Assembly: GCA_934591845.1 (NCBI GenBank)
Contig: CAKTPO010000004.1
Span: 1-64,000, forward strand
Length of the DNA stretch: 64,000 nucleotides
Direction of reading: 5' to 3'
Source of the DNA: an uncultured Oscillospiraceae bacterium
Lineage (GTDB): Bacteria; Bacillota; Clostridia; Oscillospirales; Oscillospiraceae
Shown here: piece after piece, positions 1 to 8,195 of the stretch
How the letters are laid out: each line of letters opens with the position of its first letter
How positions within the stretch are numbered: the stretch's first letter is position 1
The notes under the pieces: generated by a model
What the model was told of the DNA's origin: nothing
Database searches by the model: none
What the model saw: the letters and a program-made list of their open reading frames with translations, nothing else
Program-made: the position numbers and the translations under genes

Positions 1-98
1 ACGCTTAAACAATTCCATTAATTGTCCAAGGTGTTATAGTTTGTCTTTACGTTATTCAATTTACAAGATGCAGCCGTCATCCAGCGGATGACCCTTTG

Positions 99-127
99 AT
101 ACTACCACAGAGCATTTCATTTGTCAA
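99..127 (-). promoter_or_regulatory. Sigma-A promoter reading out of the left window edge
   Basis: On the minus strand a TTGACA box (122-127) is followed after 17 bases by TAGTAT (99-104). The transcript would start near base 92 with a hairpin (GTCATCC, 3-base loop, GGATGAC, about 76-92). No convincing gene start is visible before the edge. The product is unknown; secA often follows hpf in Firmicutes, but that is only a guess. Bases 128-243 hold nothing else I can identify. Confidence 0.6.
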
Positions 128-243
128 GAACTTTTTACATTCTTTTTCAGTTTTCGACATTCATTTGTCGGCGCTCCGGAAAGCTTGGACATACTATCAC
201 AGGTATGGAGCTTTGTCAATAGTTTTTTTAAGAAAATTTTAAA

Positions 244-271
244 AGCCCAGCCCCTTGTACGGGGCTGGGCT
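244..271 (-). terminator. Terminator of hpf
   Basis: Perfect 11-bp stem (AGCCCAGCCCC / GGGGCTGGGCT) with a 6-base loop. On the minus strand it is followed by a T-rich tail, 13 bases past the hpf stop codon. Confidence 0.85.
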
Positions 272-283
272 GAGAAGCGCTAT

Positions 284-820
284 TTACTTTACATCATCGA
301 TCAGGCCGTAGCCGCCATCGTTTCTGCGATATACCACTGCAAAGCATCCGCCGTTGTCTTCATCCCGGAAAGCAAAGAAATCATGGTTCAGCAGTTCCAT
401 CTGAAGGACCGCTTCTTCTCTGGTCATGGGGCACATATAGAAATGCTTTTCCTTGGTAATGGTGATCTTGCCTTCCTCCTGTTCCGGTACAAAGGAGGTG
501 GTTTCAACGGTACGGCTGAACGCATCCTGACGAAGGCGACGGGCCAGGCGAGTCTTATTCTTGCGAATCTGACCTTCGATGGTGCCTACCGCCGCATCAA
601 TAGAGGCGAACATATCAGAAGTACTCTCACTGGCACGGAACCAGGTACCTGCTCCATGCACCGTAAGCTCTGCCTTATTCTGATTTTTCTCTACAGAAAA
701 TACGATGAGTGCCTCCGCATCATCCTCAAAGTACCGAGCAAGCTTCATAACCTTTTTCTCGGCATAATCATGGACGTTGTCGGGTAGCTTCACTTTCTTT
801 TCACTGTACTGAAATTTCAT
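284..820 (-). CDS. hpf: Ribosome hibernation promoting factor, long form
   Basis: 178 residues, the usual length for long HPF of Firmicutes. The N-terminal S30AE/YfiA domain (about 1-100) binds the 30S subunit in the decoding region. The C-terminal domain (about 120-178, with FYMCPMTREEAVLQMELLNH) mediates 100S dimer formation in this family. The start at 820 is chosen because an AAAGGAG site lies 10 bases upstream; an in-frame start at 901 would sit upstream of the promoter -10 box. Single gene with its own promoter (866-894) and terminator (244-271). Confidence 0.93.
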   Translation of the reverse strand: MKFQYSEKKVKLPDNVHDYAEKKVMKLARYFEDDAEALIVFSVEKNQNKAELTVHGAGTWFRASESTSDMFASIDAAVGTIEGQIRKNKTRLARRLRQDAFSRTVETTSFVPEQEEGKITITKEKHFYMCPMTREEAVLQMELLNHDFFAFRDEDNGGCFAVVYRRNDGGYGLIDDVK

Positions 821-865
821 AATCGGCAACTCCTTTCGTATAACCGGTACTTCCGGTGTATACAA

Positions 866-894
866 ACTATACCACGATTTACCGATTTCGACAA
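866..894 (-). promoter_or_regulatory. Promoter of hpf
   Basis: TTGTCG (889-894), 17-base spacer, TATAGT (866-871) on the minus strand, 46 bases before the hpf start. The -35 box overlaps the stop region of the DUF4364 gene, so hpf is transcribed separately. Confidence 0.6.
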
Positions 895-897
895 GGG

Positions 898-1440
898 TCA
901 CTCCCCTTCTTTGTCATCCTCGTCCAGCAGCTCCGCCATGGTCAGATTGTAAATATTCTCTGCCTTTCGCTCAAAGAGCTTGCTCAGCCGCACGGCCTGG
1001 CGCTGATTGGGGGCCAGAAGTTCCAGGGTCATCAGATTGCCCACCTCATCATCCAGGGCCATGATCACAGAAAAGTCACCGTTTTCCCGGGGAATGACCT
1101 GGGTTTTTACAAAGCTGGACCGGCGCTGGGCACGGTTGAACCGGGATACTGCATTTTCGGCCTTGCACTTGACGGTATAGGCCACGGAATCCTCCGTAAG
1201 GGCACCGTCGGCACGGCCCTTATCGGTGATTTCATAGGTCTGGTCCTCCAGTTCCCGCAGATGGCCGCTTTCCACCATCTCCGGCACGGCTGTGCAGATG
1301 TCAAAATAGCTCAGGCATTCGTCCTGGAAGCACAGCTCGTAGAGCTGCTGAATGTTGATCGGATAGCTCACCCGTGCCATGACAAACAACACCAGAACCT
1401 TGACGTCCATCATATCATGAATAAATCCCAATCTCTGCAT
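898..1440 (-). CDS. DUF4364 family protein
   Basis: 180 residues matching the DUF4364 family of Clostridia, which has no assigned function. The N-terminal part (about 1-75) looks like a winged helix-turn-helix, and the family is often placed near transcription or chromosome genes. The start at 1440 is chosen over an ATG nine bases upstream because the AGAGGTG site is correctly spaced only for it. The C-terminus is acidic (LLDEDDKEGE). It is not in an obvious operon; the divergent dpaAB genes start 98 bases away. Confidence 0.75.
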   Translation of the reverse strand: MQRLGFIHDMMDVKVLVLFVMARVSYPINIQQLYELCFQDECLSYFDICTAVPEMVESGHLRELEDQTYEITDKGRADGALTEDSVAYTVKCKAENAVSRFNRAQRRSSFVKTQVIPRENGDFSVIMALDDEVGNLMTLELLAPNQRQAVRLSKLFERKAENIYNLTMAELLDEDDKEGE

Positions 1441-1537
1441 TTGCTTCACCTCTTGGTATCATTATACGAAATCTTTGCTAAAAATCAAGCACCTGTTGTA
1501 TCCCTTCCGCATATTTTGGAGCAAAGGAGGAATCATC

Positions 1538-2275
1538 ATGCCAAAACTTTGGGCGCCGGGCACAACGCCCTCCCATAAAGTCGCCTGTGAGCTATTGAGG
1601 AAAGGCGGTTTTCAGCTTACGGAAACTCCCTCCCAGGATGTGCAGGGCGTTTTTCTGGATATTCCCAGTTTCCGCTCGTCAGGGTTCACCCCCACCGAGC
1701 TAATCAGTCTCCTGCCAAATGAGGCTGCCGTCATCGGCGGCGGGCTGTCTTCACTGATTGGGCTAGGGCATCCCCTATTGGATCTTTTGGAGGATGCCGA
1801 TTTTACTGCGCAAAACGCCGACATCACCGCCCGCTGCGCCATCCGGTTGGCATCCGACCAACTGGACGTAACTTTTCGTCGCCTTCCGGTGCTGATTCTG
1901 GGCTGGGGCCGAATTGGGAAAATCCTAGCAAGACTTCTGCAGGCCGTGGATTCTAAGGTATGGGTTTATGCCCGAAAAGAGGCAGACCGGGCTATGCTCC
2001 AGGCACTGGGTTACCATACATTCGATACGCTGCCGGAAAATACCGATTTGAGTCGGTTCCGGGTGATTTTTAACACCGTTCCCGCCCCCATGCTGTCTAC
2101 AGCTAAAACCGACAGGCTGCCCGGCTGTCTTCTGCTGGACCTGGCCTCTGTATCCGGTCTCGCCGGAAACAGTGTGGTTCCGGCTCGAGGACTGCCAGGG
2201 CTTCTGGCACCCGAAAGTGCCGGAGTGCTGATTGGAAAAACCGTCATCCGGCTTTTGGAGGAGAAACGTCTATGA
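1538..2275 (+). CDS. dpaA: Dipicolinate synthase subunit A
   Basis: 245 residues, shorter than the roughly 290 of the Bacillus protein. With DpaB it oxidises dihydrodipicolinate to dipicolinic acid in the mother cell for loading into the spore core. A Rossmann NAD(P)-binding segment is visible near residues 118-150 (VLILGWGRIGKILARLLQ), followed by the family tail with LLDLAS and the C-terminal helix. The start is set by an AAAGGAGG site 7 bases upstream. It overlaps dpaB by 4 bases (ATGA), implying translational coupling. This is good evidence that the organism sporulates. Confidence 0.9.
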   Translation: MPKLWAPGTTPSHKVACELLRKGGFQLTETPSQDVQGVFLDIPSFRSSGFTPTELISLLPNEAAVIGGGLSSLIGLGHPLLDLLEDADFTAQNADITARCAIRLASDQLDVTFRRLPVLILGWGRIGKILARLLQAVDSKVWVYARKEADRAMLQALGYHTFDTLPENTDLSRFRVIFNTVPAPMLSTAKTDRLPGCLLLDLASVSGLAGNSVVPARGLPGLLAPESAGVLIGKTVIRLLEEKRL

Positions 2276-2847
2276 ACATTGGGTTTGCCTTTTGCGGCTC
2301 TTTTTGTACATATGCCCAGGTTTTTCCTGTTTTGGAAGCCCTTTCAAAATGTCATCGGGTGACGCCCATTTTTTCCGCCGCCTCGGCTTCCACCGACAGT
2401 CGATTTGGCCTGGCCAAAGATTTTATGGCCCGGGCTGGTTCCATATGCGGTGTGCCGCCTTTGACGACCCTGGAAGAAGTGGAACCCATCGGCCCAAAAG
2501 GGCTGCTGGACTTGCTTGTTATTGCGCCCTGCACCGGAAATACCCTGGCAAAGCTTGCCCACTCCGTTGCAGATGGCCCTGTCACCATGGCTGCCAAAAG
2601 CCAGCTAAGAAACGGCAGACCCATTCTGCTTGCCGTCTCTACCAACGATGCCCTGGCCGGTGCCGCAGAGAACATTGGCAGACTTCTTCCCAGACGGCAC
2701 TATTATTTTGTTCCTTTCCGTCAGGATAACTGGGTAAAAAAGCCCACCTCCATGGTTGCGGATTTTTCCCTGATTCCCGCCGCCGTGGATGCTGCCCTGG
2801 TGGGCCAGCAACTGCAGCCCATCCTGCTGCCAGGGGAGCCAACATAA
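2272..2847 (+). CDS. dpaB: Dipicolinate synthase subunit B
   Basis: 191 residues, a flavoprotein of the HFCD fold (related to Dfp/UbiX) and partner of DpaA. The nucleotide-binding start NIGFAFCGSFCTYAQVFPVL and the later LLVIAPCTGNTLAKLAHSVAD segment are typical of SpoVFB. It starts inside the dpaA stop codon (ATGA overlap). Unlike the Bacillus operon, no asd or dapA gene follows. A hairpin terminator lies 3 bases past the stop. Confidence 0.92.
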   Translation: MNIGFAFCGSFCTYAQVFPVLEALSKCHRVTPIFSAASASTDSRFGLAKDFMARAGSICGVPPLTTLEEVEPIGPKGLLDLLVIAPCTGNTLAKLAHSVADGPVTMAAKSQLRNGRPILLAVSTNDALAGAAENIGRLLPRRHYYFVPFRQDNWVKKPTSMVADFSLIPAAVDAALVGQQLQPILLPGEPT

Positions 2848-2850
2848 CAA

Positions 2851-2880
2851 CGCACCCGGCTTTTCATAGAGCCGGGTGCG
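2851..2880. terminator. Hairpin between convergent dpaB and nadE
   Basis: Perfect 10-bp stem (CGCACCCGGC / GCCGGGTGCG) with a 10-base loop between two converging genes. Neither side has a long T run, so termination strength is uncertain. Confidence 0.6.
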
Positions 2881-2893
2881 CTATTACATGATA

Positions 2894-4840
2894 TTACAGA
2901 TTTTCGATTTCTTGGAGCCAGATTCTGCCGCTGGCATCGCTGGGCATGCGCCAGTCTCCCCGGGGGCTGAGACAGACGGAACCGACTTTCACGCCGTCCG
3001 GCAGGCAGCTTCGCTTGAACTGCTGGGTAAAGAACCGGCGGTAGAACGCCTTCATCCACTTTTGAATGGTCTGAGGCTCAAATTCTTCCCGGAACGCCCT
3101 GCATGCCAATGCGTAGATTTTTGTGGGAGAGAAGCCGAAGCGCAGCATATAATAGAGGAAGAAATCATGGAGGGCATAGGGCCCCACCAAATCCTCGGTG
3201 TATTGGCTGATTTTCCCGGCGGCATCCGGGGGCAGCAGTTCCGGGCTGATGGGAGTATCCAGAATATCTTCCAGCACCTCTTTTGCCTGGGAGAAATGCT
3301 CGTTTTCCGCAATAGAGGCGATCATCCAGCGAATCAGGGTTTTGGGAATGGAGGCATTGACACCGTACATGCTCATGTGGTCTCCATTGTAGGTACACCA
3401 GCCCAGTGCCAACTCACTGAGGTCCCCGGTGCCAATGACGATGCCCCCAACCACGCTGGCAAAATCCATTAAAATCTGGGTCCGCTCCCGGGCTTGGGCA
3501 TTTTCATAGGTGCCGTTCAAAACGCTCTTGTCATGGCCAATGTCCTGGAAGTGACCGTCTACCGCCTGACGGATATTGATTTCTTTTACGGAAATGCCCA
3601 ATTTTTCCATCAGATCCAAGGAATTGCGATAGGTTCTGTCCGAGGTGCCGTAGCAGGGCATGGTAACGCCCCATACATCCGTTGCGGGGCGGCCCAGCTG
3701 GGCCATGGCTTCCACGGCTACAAGCAGCGCAAGGGTGGAATCCAAGCCGCCGGAAATGCCCACCACCGCCTTGCACTCCAGGATTTCCAGTCGACGGCGC
3801 AGCCCCGCCACCTGCATTTGAAAAATCTCCATGCAGCGTTCATGCCGGTCCTGATGGCCGGAGGGTACAAAGGGCAACTTCTCCACATGATACAGCTTTC
3901 CGTCAGAACGAAGAGGTTCCCGGCTTCCCGGAATCACCTTTTGGGAAAGCATAGGCGCAAAGGCCGCTGCATTATCCGAAAAAGTCTTATTTTTCCGGCG
4001 GTCTGCCCGAATCTGCCCCAAATCACAATCCCGGATCAGCAGGGTTTCCGATACCATGGACTCTTGGGTCTGGCCCAGCAGGGTACCATTCTGGGCGATC
4101 AGGCACTGGCCGGAGAAAATCAAATCCTGGGTACTCTCGCCCGTCCCCGCGGAGGCGTAGGCATAAATGGAGGTCGTAGCGGCAGACTGGTGCTTTACCA
4201 AATCCCGGCGATAGGCCCGTTTTCCGATGGTCTCATTGGAGGCGGAGAGATTCACGATCACCTCCGCACCGCTGAGGGCCAGAACAGAGGAGGGCGGCAC
4301 CGGTGTCCACAAATCCTCACAAATCTCCACGCCCAGTTTGGTCCCCTCCCCCAGCAGGAACAAGGATTTGGCGGAAATAGGAGCTTGGATGCATCCCCGG
4401 TGGGGCAATTCCAGAACCGCCATATCGGTACGCAGCTGGTTTCCGGATGCAAACCAACGTTTTTCGTAGAATTCATTGTAATTGGGCAAATAGGTCTTCG
4501 GCACCAGGCCCAACAGTTTTCCTCCGGAAATCACCGCCGCACAGTTATACAGTTCCCCGCTTAAGGATAGCGGCAGACCCACCAGAGCCATTACCCCGGG
4601 GCAGGACTCCGAGCATTCCAAGACCATTTCCAGCCCCCGCAGGGTTTCCTCATAAAGCGTTGACTGAAAAAACAAATCCTGACAGGTATAGCCCGTCAAG
4701 CTCAATTCCGGAAATACCAGTACATCCACCATTTGCCCGTCTGCGGTTTGGAGAATGGTACAGTGATGTTCCGCATTTTGGATCGGGTCCGCCAAATGTA
4801 CCGGCGGCACCGCACAGGCCACACGAATAAAATCCAGCAT
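2894..4840 (-). CDS. nadE: Glutamine-dependent NAD+ synthetase
   Basis: 648 residues, the two-domain length. The N-terminal nitrilase-type glutaminase (about 1-280) shows the Glu45-Lys115-Cys174 triad in FPELSLTGY, VPKTY and VEICEDLW. The C-terminal synthetase has the PP-loop SGGLDS near residue 375. It makes NAD+ from deamido-NAD using ammonia from glutamine. A GGAGTG ribosome site lies 8 bases before the start. Its candidate promoter (4874-4902) overlaps the metK terminator. Confidence 0.95.
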   Translation of the reverse strand: MLDFIRVACAVPPVHLADPIQNAEHHCTILQTADGQMVDVLVFPELSLTGYTCQDLFFQSTLYEETLRGLEMVLECSESCPGVMALVGLPLSLSGELYNCAAVISGGKLLGLVPKTYLPNYNEFYEKRWFASGNQLRTDMAVLELPHRGCIQAPISAKSLFLLGEGTKLGVEICEDLWTPVPPSSVLALSGAEVIVNLSASNETIGKRAYRRDLVKHQSAATTSIYAYASAGTGESTQDLIFSGQCLIAQNGTLLGQTQESMVSETLLIRDCDLGQIRADRRKNKTFSDNAAAFAPMLSQKVIPGSREPLRSDGKLYHVEKLPFVPSGHQDRHERCMEIFQMQVAGLRRRLEILECKAVVGISGGLDSTLALLVAVEAMAQLGRPATDVWGVTMPCYGTSDRTYRNSLDLMEKLGISVKEINIRQAVDGHFQDIGHDKSVLNGTYENAQARERTQILMDFASVVGGIVIGTGDLSELALGWCTYNGDHMSMYGVNASIPKTLIRWMIASIAENEHFSQAKEVLEDILDTPISPELLPPDAAGKISQYTEDLVGPYALHDFFLYYMLRFGFSPTKIYALACRAFREEFEPQTIQKWMKAFYRRFFTQQFKRSCLPDGVKVGSVCLSPRGDWRMPSDASGRIWLQEIENL

Positions 4841-4873
4841 AAAAGGACACTCCGTTCTCGTTTTGTTTTCCTT

Positions 4874-4902
4874 AGTGTATCATGGATGGTGCAAAAAAAC
4901 AA
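4874..4902 (-). promoter_or_regulatory. Candidate promoter of nadE
   Basis: TTGTTT (4897-4902), 17 bases, TACACT (4874-4879) on the minus strand. The -35 box sits in the T tract of the metK terminator. Confidence 0.4.
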
Positions 4903-4931
4903 CAAGAGCGGTCTGTGAAAACCGCCCTTGT
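4893..4931 (-). terminator. Terminator of metK
   Basis: 11-bp stem with one wobble pair (4902-4912 / 4921-4931), followed on the minus strand by TGTTTTTTT. Confidence 0.85.
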
Positions 4932-4964
4932 TTCATATTTTTTGACTGCCGGATCGGTCTCTGC

Positions 4965-6110
4965 TTAAATTCCTGCCAGCTTCCGCAGTTCCTCGGCAAT
5001 GTCGGTTTCTTCCCAGGTCTTTCCGGGAACGCCAAAATGGCCCTTGGCGGCGGTAGAGGAATAGATGGGCTTGCGCAGGTCCAGCTTGCGGATGATCCCG
5101 GCGGGGGTCATATCGCAGACCTGGCGCAGAAGCTCCGTCAAACGTTCGTCAGAGACCTTGCCGGTTCCATAGCTGTCCACCCGGACAGAAACCGGCTCCG
5201 CCACGCCGATGGCATAGGCCAGCTGCACCTGTACCTGTTCCGCCAGACCCGCCGCCACCAGGTTCTTGGCCATATACCGGGCCATATAGGCAGCACTGCG
5301 GTCCACCTTGGTGGGGTCTTTTCCGGAGAAAGCACCGCCACCGTGGGAGAAATAGCCGCCGTAGGTATCCACAATGATTTTTCGTCCCGTAAGGCCCGTG
5401 TCTCCGTTGGGTCCGCCGATGACAAAGTTACCGGTGGGATTGATGAAGATATGGGGAACATCCTCCTCCCGGAACCCGTAGTCTCTCAAAACCGGGGCAA
5501 TGACCTGACTCCGCACATAGGCCCGCAGCTGTTCCATCGGGAAGTCGGCACTGTGCATGATGGATACCACCACCGTATCCACCCCCACGACCTTTCCCTG
5601 GTCGTCAAACTCCACGGTGACCTGGGTCTTTCCATCGGGCCGCAGCAGCCCATTTTCCTGAACGCACTCTGTAAGTCTGTTGCACAAAGCCCGGCTCAGG
5701 GCAGCGGGCAGAGGCATCAGCTCCGGCGTCTGGCTGCAAGCACCGCCGAACATCATGCCCTGATCTCCGGCACCGCCCACCTGGTCGTTGGTACCCAGAG
5801 CAATGTCCGCGGACTGGGTATGGATGCGGCACTGAATGTTTACGGTATCCGCATCAAAACCGTCGCCGGGATGGGTGTAGCCAATGGCACGAATGGCCCT
5901 GCGGGCCACGGCCTCATAATCCACCTTGGCCTTGGTGGTGATCTCGCCGCAAATCAGGCAGAAATCCGTGGTGACCATAGTCTCGCAGGCCACCCGGGAG
6001 CCGGGGTCCTGGGCTAGGCACGCATCCAGAATGGCATCGGAGATGGAGTCTGCCACCTTGTCCGGGTGGCCGTTGGTAACGCATTCAGAGGTAAATAATC
6101 TTTTTTCCAT
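4965..6110 (-). CDS. metK: S-adenosylmethionine synthetase
   Basis: 381 residues. It makes SAM from methionine and ATP. The family signatures are present: [16 protein letters not shown] near the N-terminus, the loop [10 protein letters not shown], and the phosphate-binding stretch [16 protein letters not shown]. The start at 6110 follows a GAAAGGAA site; an in-frame upstream ATG at 6161 lies inside the riboswitch terminator. Expression is controlled by a SAM-I riboswitch with an intrinsic terminator, so high SAM should shut the gene off. Confidence 0.97.
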   Translation of the reverse strand: MEKRLFTSECVTNGHPDKVADSISDAILDACLAQDPGSRVACETMVTTDFCLICGEITTKAKVDYEAVARRAIRAIGYTHPGDGFDADTVNIQCRIHTQSADIALGTNDQVGGAGDQGMMFGGACSQTPELMPLPAALSRALCNRLTECVQENGLLRPDGKTQVTVEFDDQGKVVGVDTVVVSIMHSADFPMEQLRAYVRSQVIAPVLRDYGFREEDVPHIFINPTGNFVIGGPNGDTGLTGRKIIVDTYGGYFSHGGGAFSGKDPTKVDRSAAYMARYMAKNLVAAGLAEQVQVQLAYAIGVAEPVSVRVDSYGTGKVSDERLTELLRQVCDMTPAGIIRKLDLRKPIYSSTAAKGHFGVPGKTWEETDIAEELRKLAGI

Positions 6111-6150
6111 GTTTTGTTTTCCTTTCTCGCTGGTCCTGTTTTGGATAAAG

Positions 6151-6180
6151 AAAAACCGCACACCGAAGACCCGATGTGCG
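6151..6180 (-). terminator. Expression-platform terminator of the SAM riboswitch
   Basis: Stem CGCACA with a four-pair inner extension and a GTCT loop (6157-6180), followed on the minus strand by TTTTT. It lies between the SAM-I aptamer and metK and is the off-state of the switch. Confidence 0.85.
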
Positions 6181-6198
6181 AAAAAGCGTAAATCGAAT

Positions 6199-6290
6199 CC
6201 TCATCTTTCGTCTGCCGCCGGATTTGGCACCTTGATAAACAGGTTGCCGGGTTTCATCGGGCCGTTCCCTCCACCACTCTTGATAAGGCT
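6199..6290 (-). promoter_or_regulatory. SAM-I (S-box) riboswitch aptamer
   Basis: On the minus strand the S-box core is easy to read: CTTATCAAGAGTGGTGGAGG at the start, then GGGAACGGCCCGATGAAACC, GGCAACC, AAGGTGCCAA and the closing GATGAGG. P1 pairs CTTATC-region bases with the 3' end. It precedes a rho-independent terminator and metK, the standard arrangement in Firmicutes. Confidence 0.97.
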
Positions 6291-6309
6291 TTGTATGCAG
6301 TTTTCCAGT

Positions 6310-6338
6310 ATTCTACAAAGGTTTTGAAAAAATGTCAA
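6310..6338 (-). promoter_or_regulatory. Promoter of the SAM riboswitch-metK transcript
   Basis: TTGACA (6333-6338), 17 bases, TAGAAT (6310-6315) on the minus strand. Transcription would begin about 10 bases before the aptamer. Confidence 0.85.
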
Positions 6339-6378
6339 GAGGTTTTTCTCCCCTGGGTCAAAGTTAACATTTCGGACA

Positions 6379-6407
6379 TAGACAAATGGTTCATTCCCTG
6401 TTAAAAT
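6379..6407 (+). promoter_or_regulatory. Promoter of the rhomboid-like gene
   Basis: TAGACA (6379-6384), 17 bases, TAAAAT (6402-6407), 30 bases before the TTG start at 6437. Confidence 0.6.
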
Positions 6408-6436
6408 AGGCGCAAACACCGAAGGAGTTGACCCTA

Positions 6437-7291
6437 TTGAAAAACTGGCGAAGAAATTTTGAGCGGTTCTGCTACCGCAACCGGGGCAAAGGAATTCCCA
6501 ACCTGATGCTATACATTGTCCTCGGCAATGCGGTCGTGTACCTGATCAGTGCCATGGCCGGAAACTACACCCTGTATTACCTGCTGCGGTTTAACCGTAC
6601 CGCCATCCTCCAAGGCCAGGTTTGGCGGCTCATAACCTATCCCCTGACTCTGATGAACAGCAATATTCTATTTATGCTGATTTCTCTTTTGTGCTATTAC
6701 TCCCTGGGCAGTGCCATGGAGCGGCTGTGGGGTACTTTCAAATTCAATCTGTTCTATTTTTCCGGCGTTCTACTCATGGACCTTTACGGACTGATTTTTG
6801 GCTGCAACGCAGATGTGTACTATCTGAATATGAGCCTGTTCCTGGGTTTTGCCACGCTGTATCCCCAGTCGGGGTTTCTGCTGTTCTTCATCATTCCCGT
6901 AAAAGCCTGGGTGTTTGCCCTGTTTGATCTGGCGGTCATCTTTATTGGCCTGTTTCAAATGCCCTTTACCGCCTACAATCTGTTCCCCCTGGTGGCCCTG
7001 GGAAATTACTTCCTGTTCTTTGGAAAGGACGTACTGAATGTTGTCCCCCTTTCCTGGCAGAACAAGCTTCGAAAGCTGTTCCGCAAGGCTCCCAAGCAGC
7101 CCAAGGTCATTCAGTTCCATGGAAACCAGCAGTCCAAGAAAGCAGATACACCGGCCTATACCCACAAATGCTCCGTCTGTGGCCGGACGGATGTATCGAA
7201 CCCGGAACTGGAATTCCGGTACTGCTCCAAGTGCAACGGCTATTACTGCTATTGCGAGGATCACATCAATAACCACACGCATATCCAGTAA
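6437..7291 (+). CDS. Rhomboid-like membrane protein with C-terminal zinc ribbon
   Basis: 284 residues starting at TTG, chosen because GAAGGAG ends 9 bases upstream; the TTG at 6428 directly abuts that site. About six membrane segments (residues 20-210) resemble the rhomboid fold, including a WRLITYPL-like loop. I do not find the GxSG catalytic serine motif or the matching histidine, so it is probably not a protease. The soluble tail carries HKCSVCGR and YCSKCNGYYCYCEDH, a probable zinc ribbon. Function unknown. It is divergent from metK and monocistronic, with a hairpin downstream. Confidence 0.7.
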   Translation: MKNWRRNFERFCYRNRGKGIPNLMLYIVLGNAVVYLISAMAGNYTLYYLLRFNRTAILQGQVWRLITYPLTLMNSNILFMLISLLCYYSLGSAMERLWGTFKFNLFYFSGVLLMDLYGLIFGCNADVYYLNMSLFLGFATLYPQSGFLLFFIIPVKAWVFALFDLAVIFIGLFQMPFTAYNLFPLVALGNYFLFFGKDVLNVVPLSWQNKLRKLFRKAPKQPKVIQFHGNQQSKKADTPAYTHKCSVCGRTDVSNPELEFRYCSKCNGYYCYCEDHINNHTHIQ

Positions 7292-7325
7292 ACAGTTCAA
7301 TAGCAGCCTGAAAAACAACATCAGC

Positions 7326-7366
7326 ACAACACGGGGGTAGCAATTTTTTTGCCGCCCCCGTGTTGT
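7326..7366 (+). terminator. Hairpin after the rhomboid-like gene
   Basis: Perfect 12-bp stem (ACAACACGGGGG / CCCCCGTGTTGT); the loop contains a second small stem (GCAA/TTGC) around a T run. There is no T tract after the stem, so it is an atypical terminator. Confidence 0.5.
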
Positions 7367-7501
7367 CCGTCTGTAGATTTCTGCTATCTCCTCTGCACAC
7401 ATTTGATCGTATGGACAAAGGGGCTATCAATGATGGGATGTTCTGTTTGTCCATAGGGCGCATAGAATGTGCTATCCTACGATCACTTAGGGGTGGTACT
7501 T

Positions 7502-8101
7502 ATGGAATATCCAACAAATCAGGTCATTTTACGAGGAAGTCTTCTGGATATGCCCGTGTTTTCCCATGAAAGTCAGGGGCAAAAGTTTTATAAGTTCTTT
7601 TTGCGGGTTCCCCGGTTGTCCGGTGCGGTGGATACCCTGCCGGTGATTTTAAGGGAACGGCTGTTTTGGGAGGGAGACCTTTCCGGTGGTGAAAACATCA
7701 CCGTTTCCGGCAGCATCCGCTCCCACAATCTGCATACACCCCAGGGGCGGCGGCTCCTGATTTTCCTCTTTGCGGACACGCTTTTGGCAGAAGACGGCCC
7801 GGCCCTGAATGAAGTCACCCTCTGCGGCAATCTCTGCCGGGAGCCGAACTACCGCAGAACCCCTCTGGGCCGGGAGATTTGCGATGTGATGCTGGCAGTG
7901 CCCCGGCCCTCCCGAAAAGCAGACTATTTGCCATGTATTCTCTGGGGCAGCATGGCCCAAAAGGGGGCGCAGTGCCATGTAGGAGAAAAACTGTGGCTGC
8001 AAGGGCGGCTGCAAAGCAGAATTTACACCAAGCTTACCCCGGAAGGGGCCCAGGAGCGAACGGCCTATGAAATTTCCGCCCTGACAGCGGAAACGGAATA
8101 A
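7502..8101 (+). CDS. Single-stranded DNA-binding protein-like, tandem OB folds
   Basis: 199 residues. Two similar halves (about 1-95 and 105-195), each starting with a strand pattern like NQVILRGSLL / NEVTLCGNLC and containing a short SSB/PriB-like OB fold (for example NYRRTPLGREICDVMLAVPR). It probably binds ssDNA, but it is not the canonical SSB: the acidic C-terminal tip that recruits partners is missing. The ATG at 7502 follows GGGGTGGT. The upstream region 7404-7485 can fold into nested stems. Cellular role unknown. Confidence 0.7.
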   Translation: MEYPTNQVILRGSLLDMPVFSHESQGQKFYKFFLRVPRLSGAVDTLPVILRERLFWEGDLSGGENITVSGSIRSHNLHTPQGRRLLIFLFADTLLAEDGPALNEVTLCGNLCREPNYRRTPLGREICDVMLAVPRPSRKADYLPCILWGSMAQKGAQCHVGEKLWLQGRLQSRIYTKLTPEGAQERTAYEISALTAETE

Positions 8102-8195
8102 CTTCCCGGATTGCAAAACCCTTTTTTCTGTGTTATTCTATCACTGGTAAGAAAACACCGGCCTGATTCTGACACAAAGACAAGGATGGATGTTC

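Noticed and set aside
1..18. A minus-strand ATG at base 18 as start of the next gene to the left.
   Set aside because: Only six codons remain in the window and no ribosome site is convincing.
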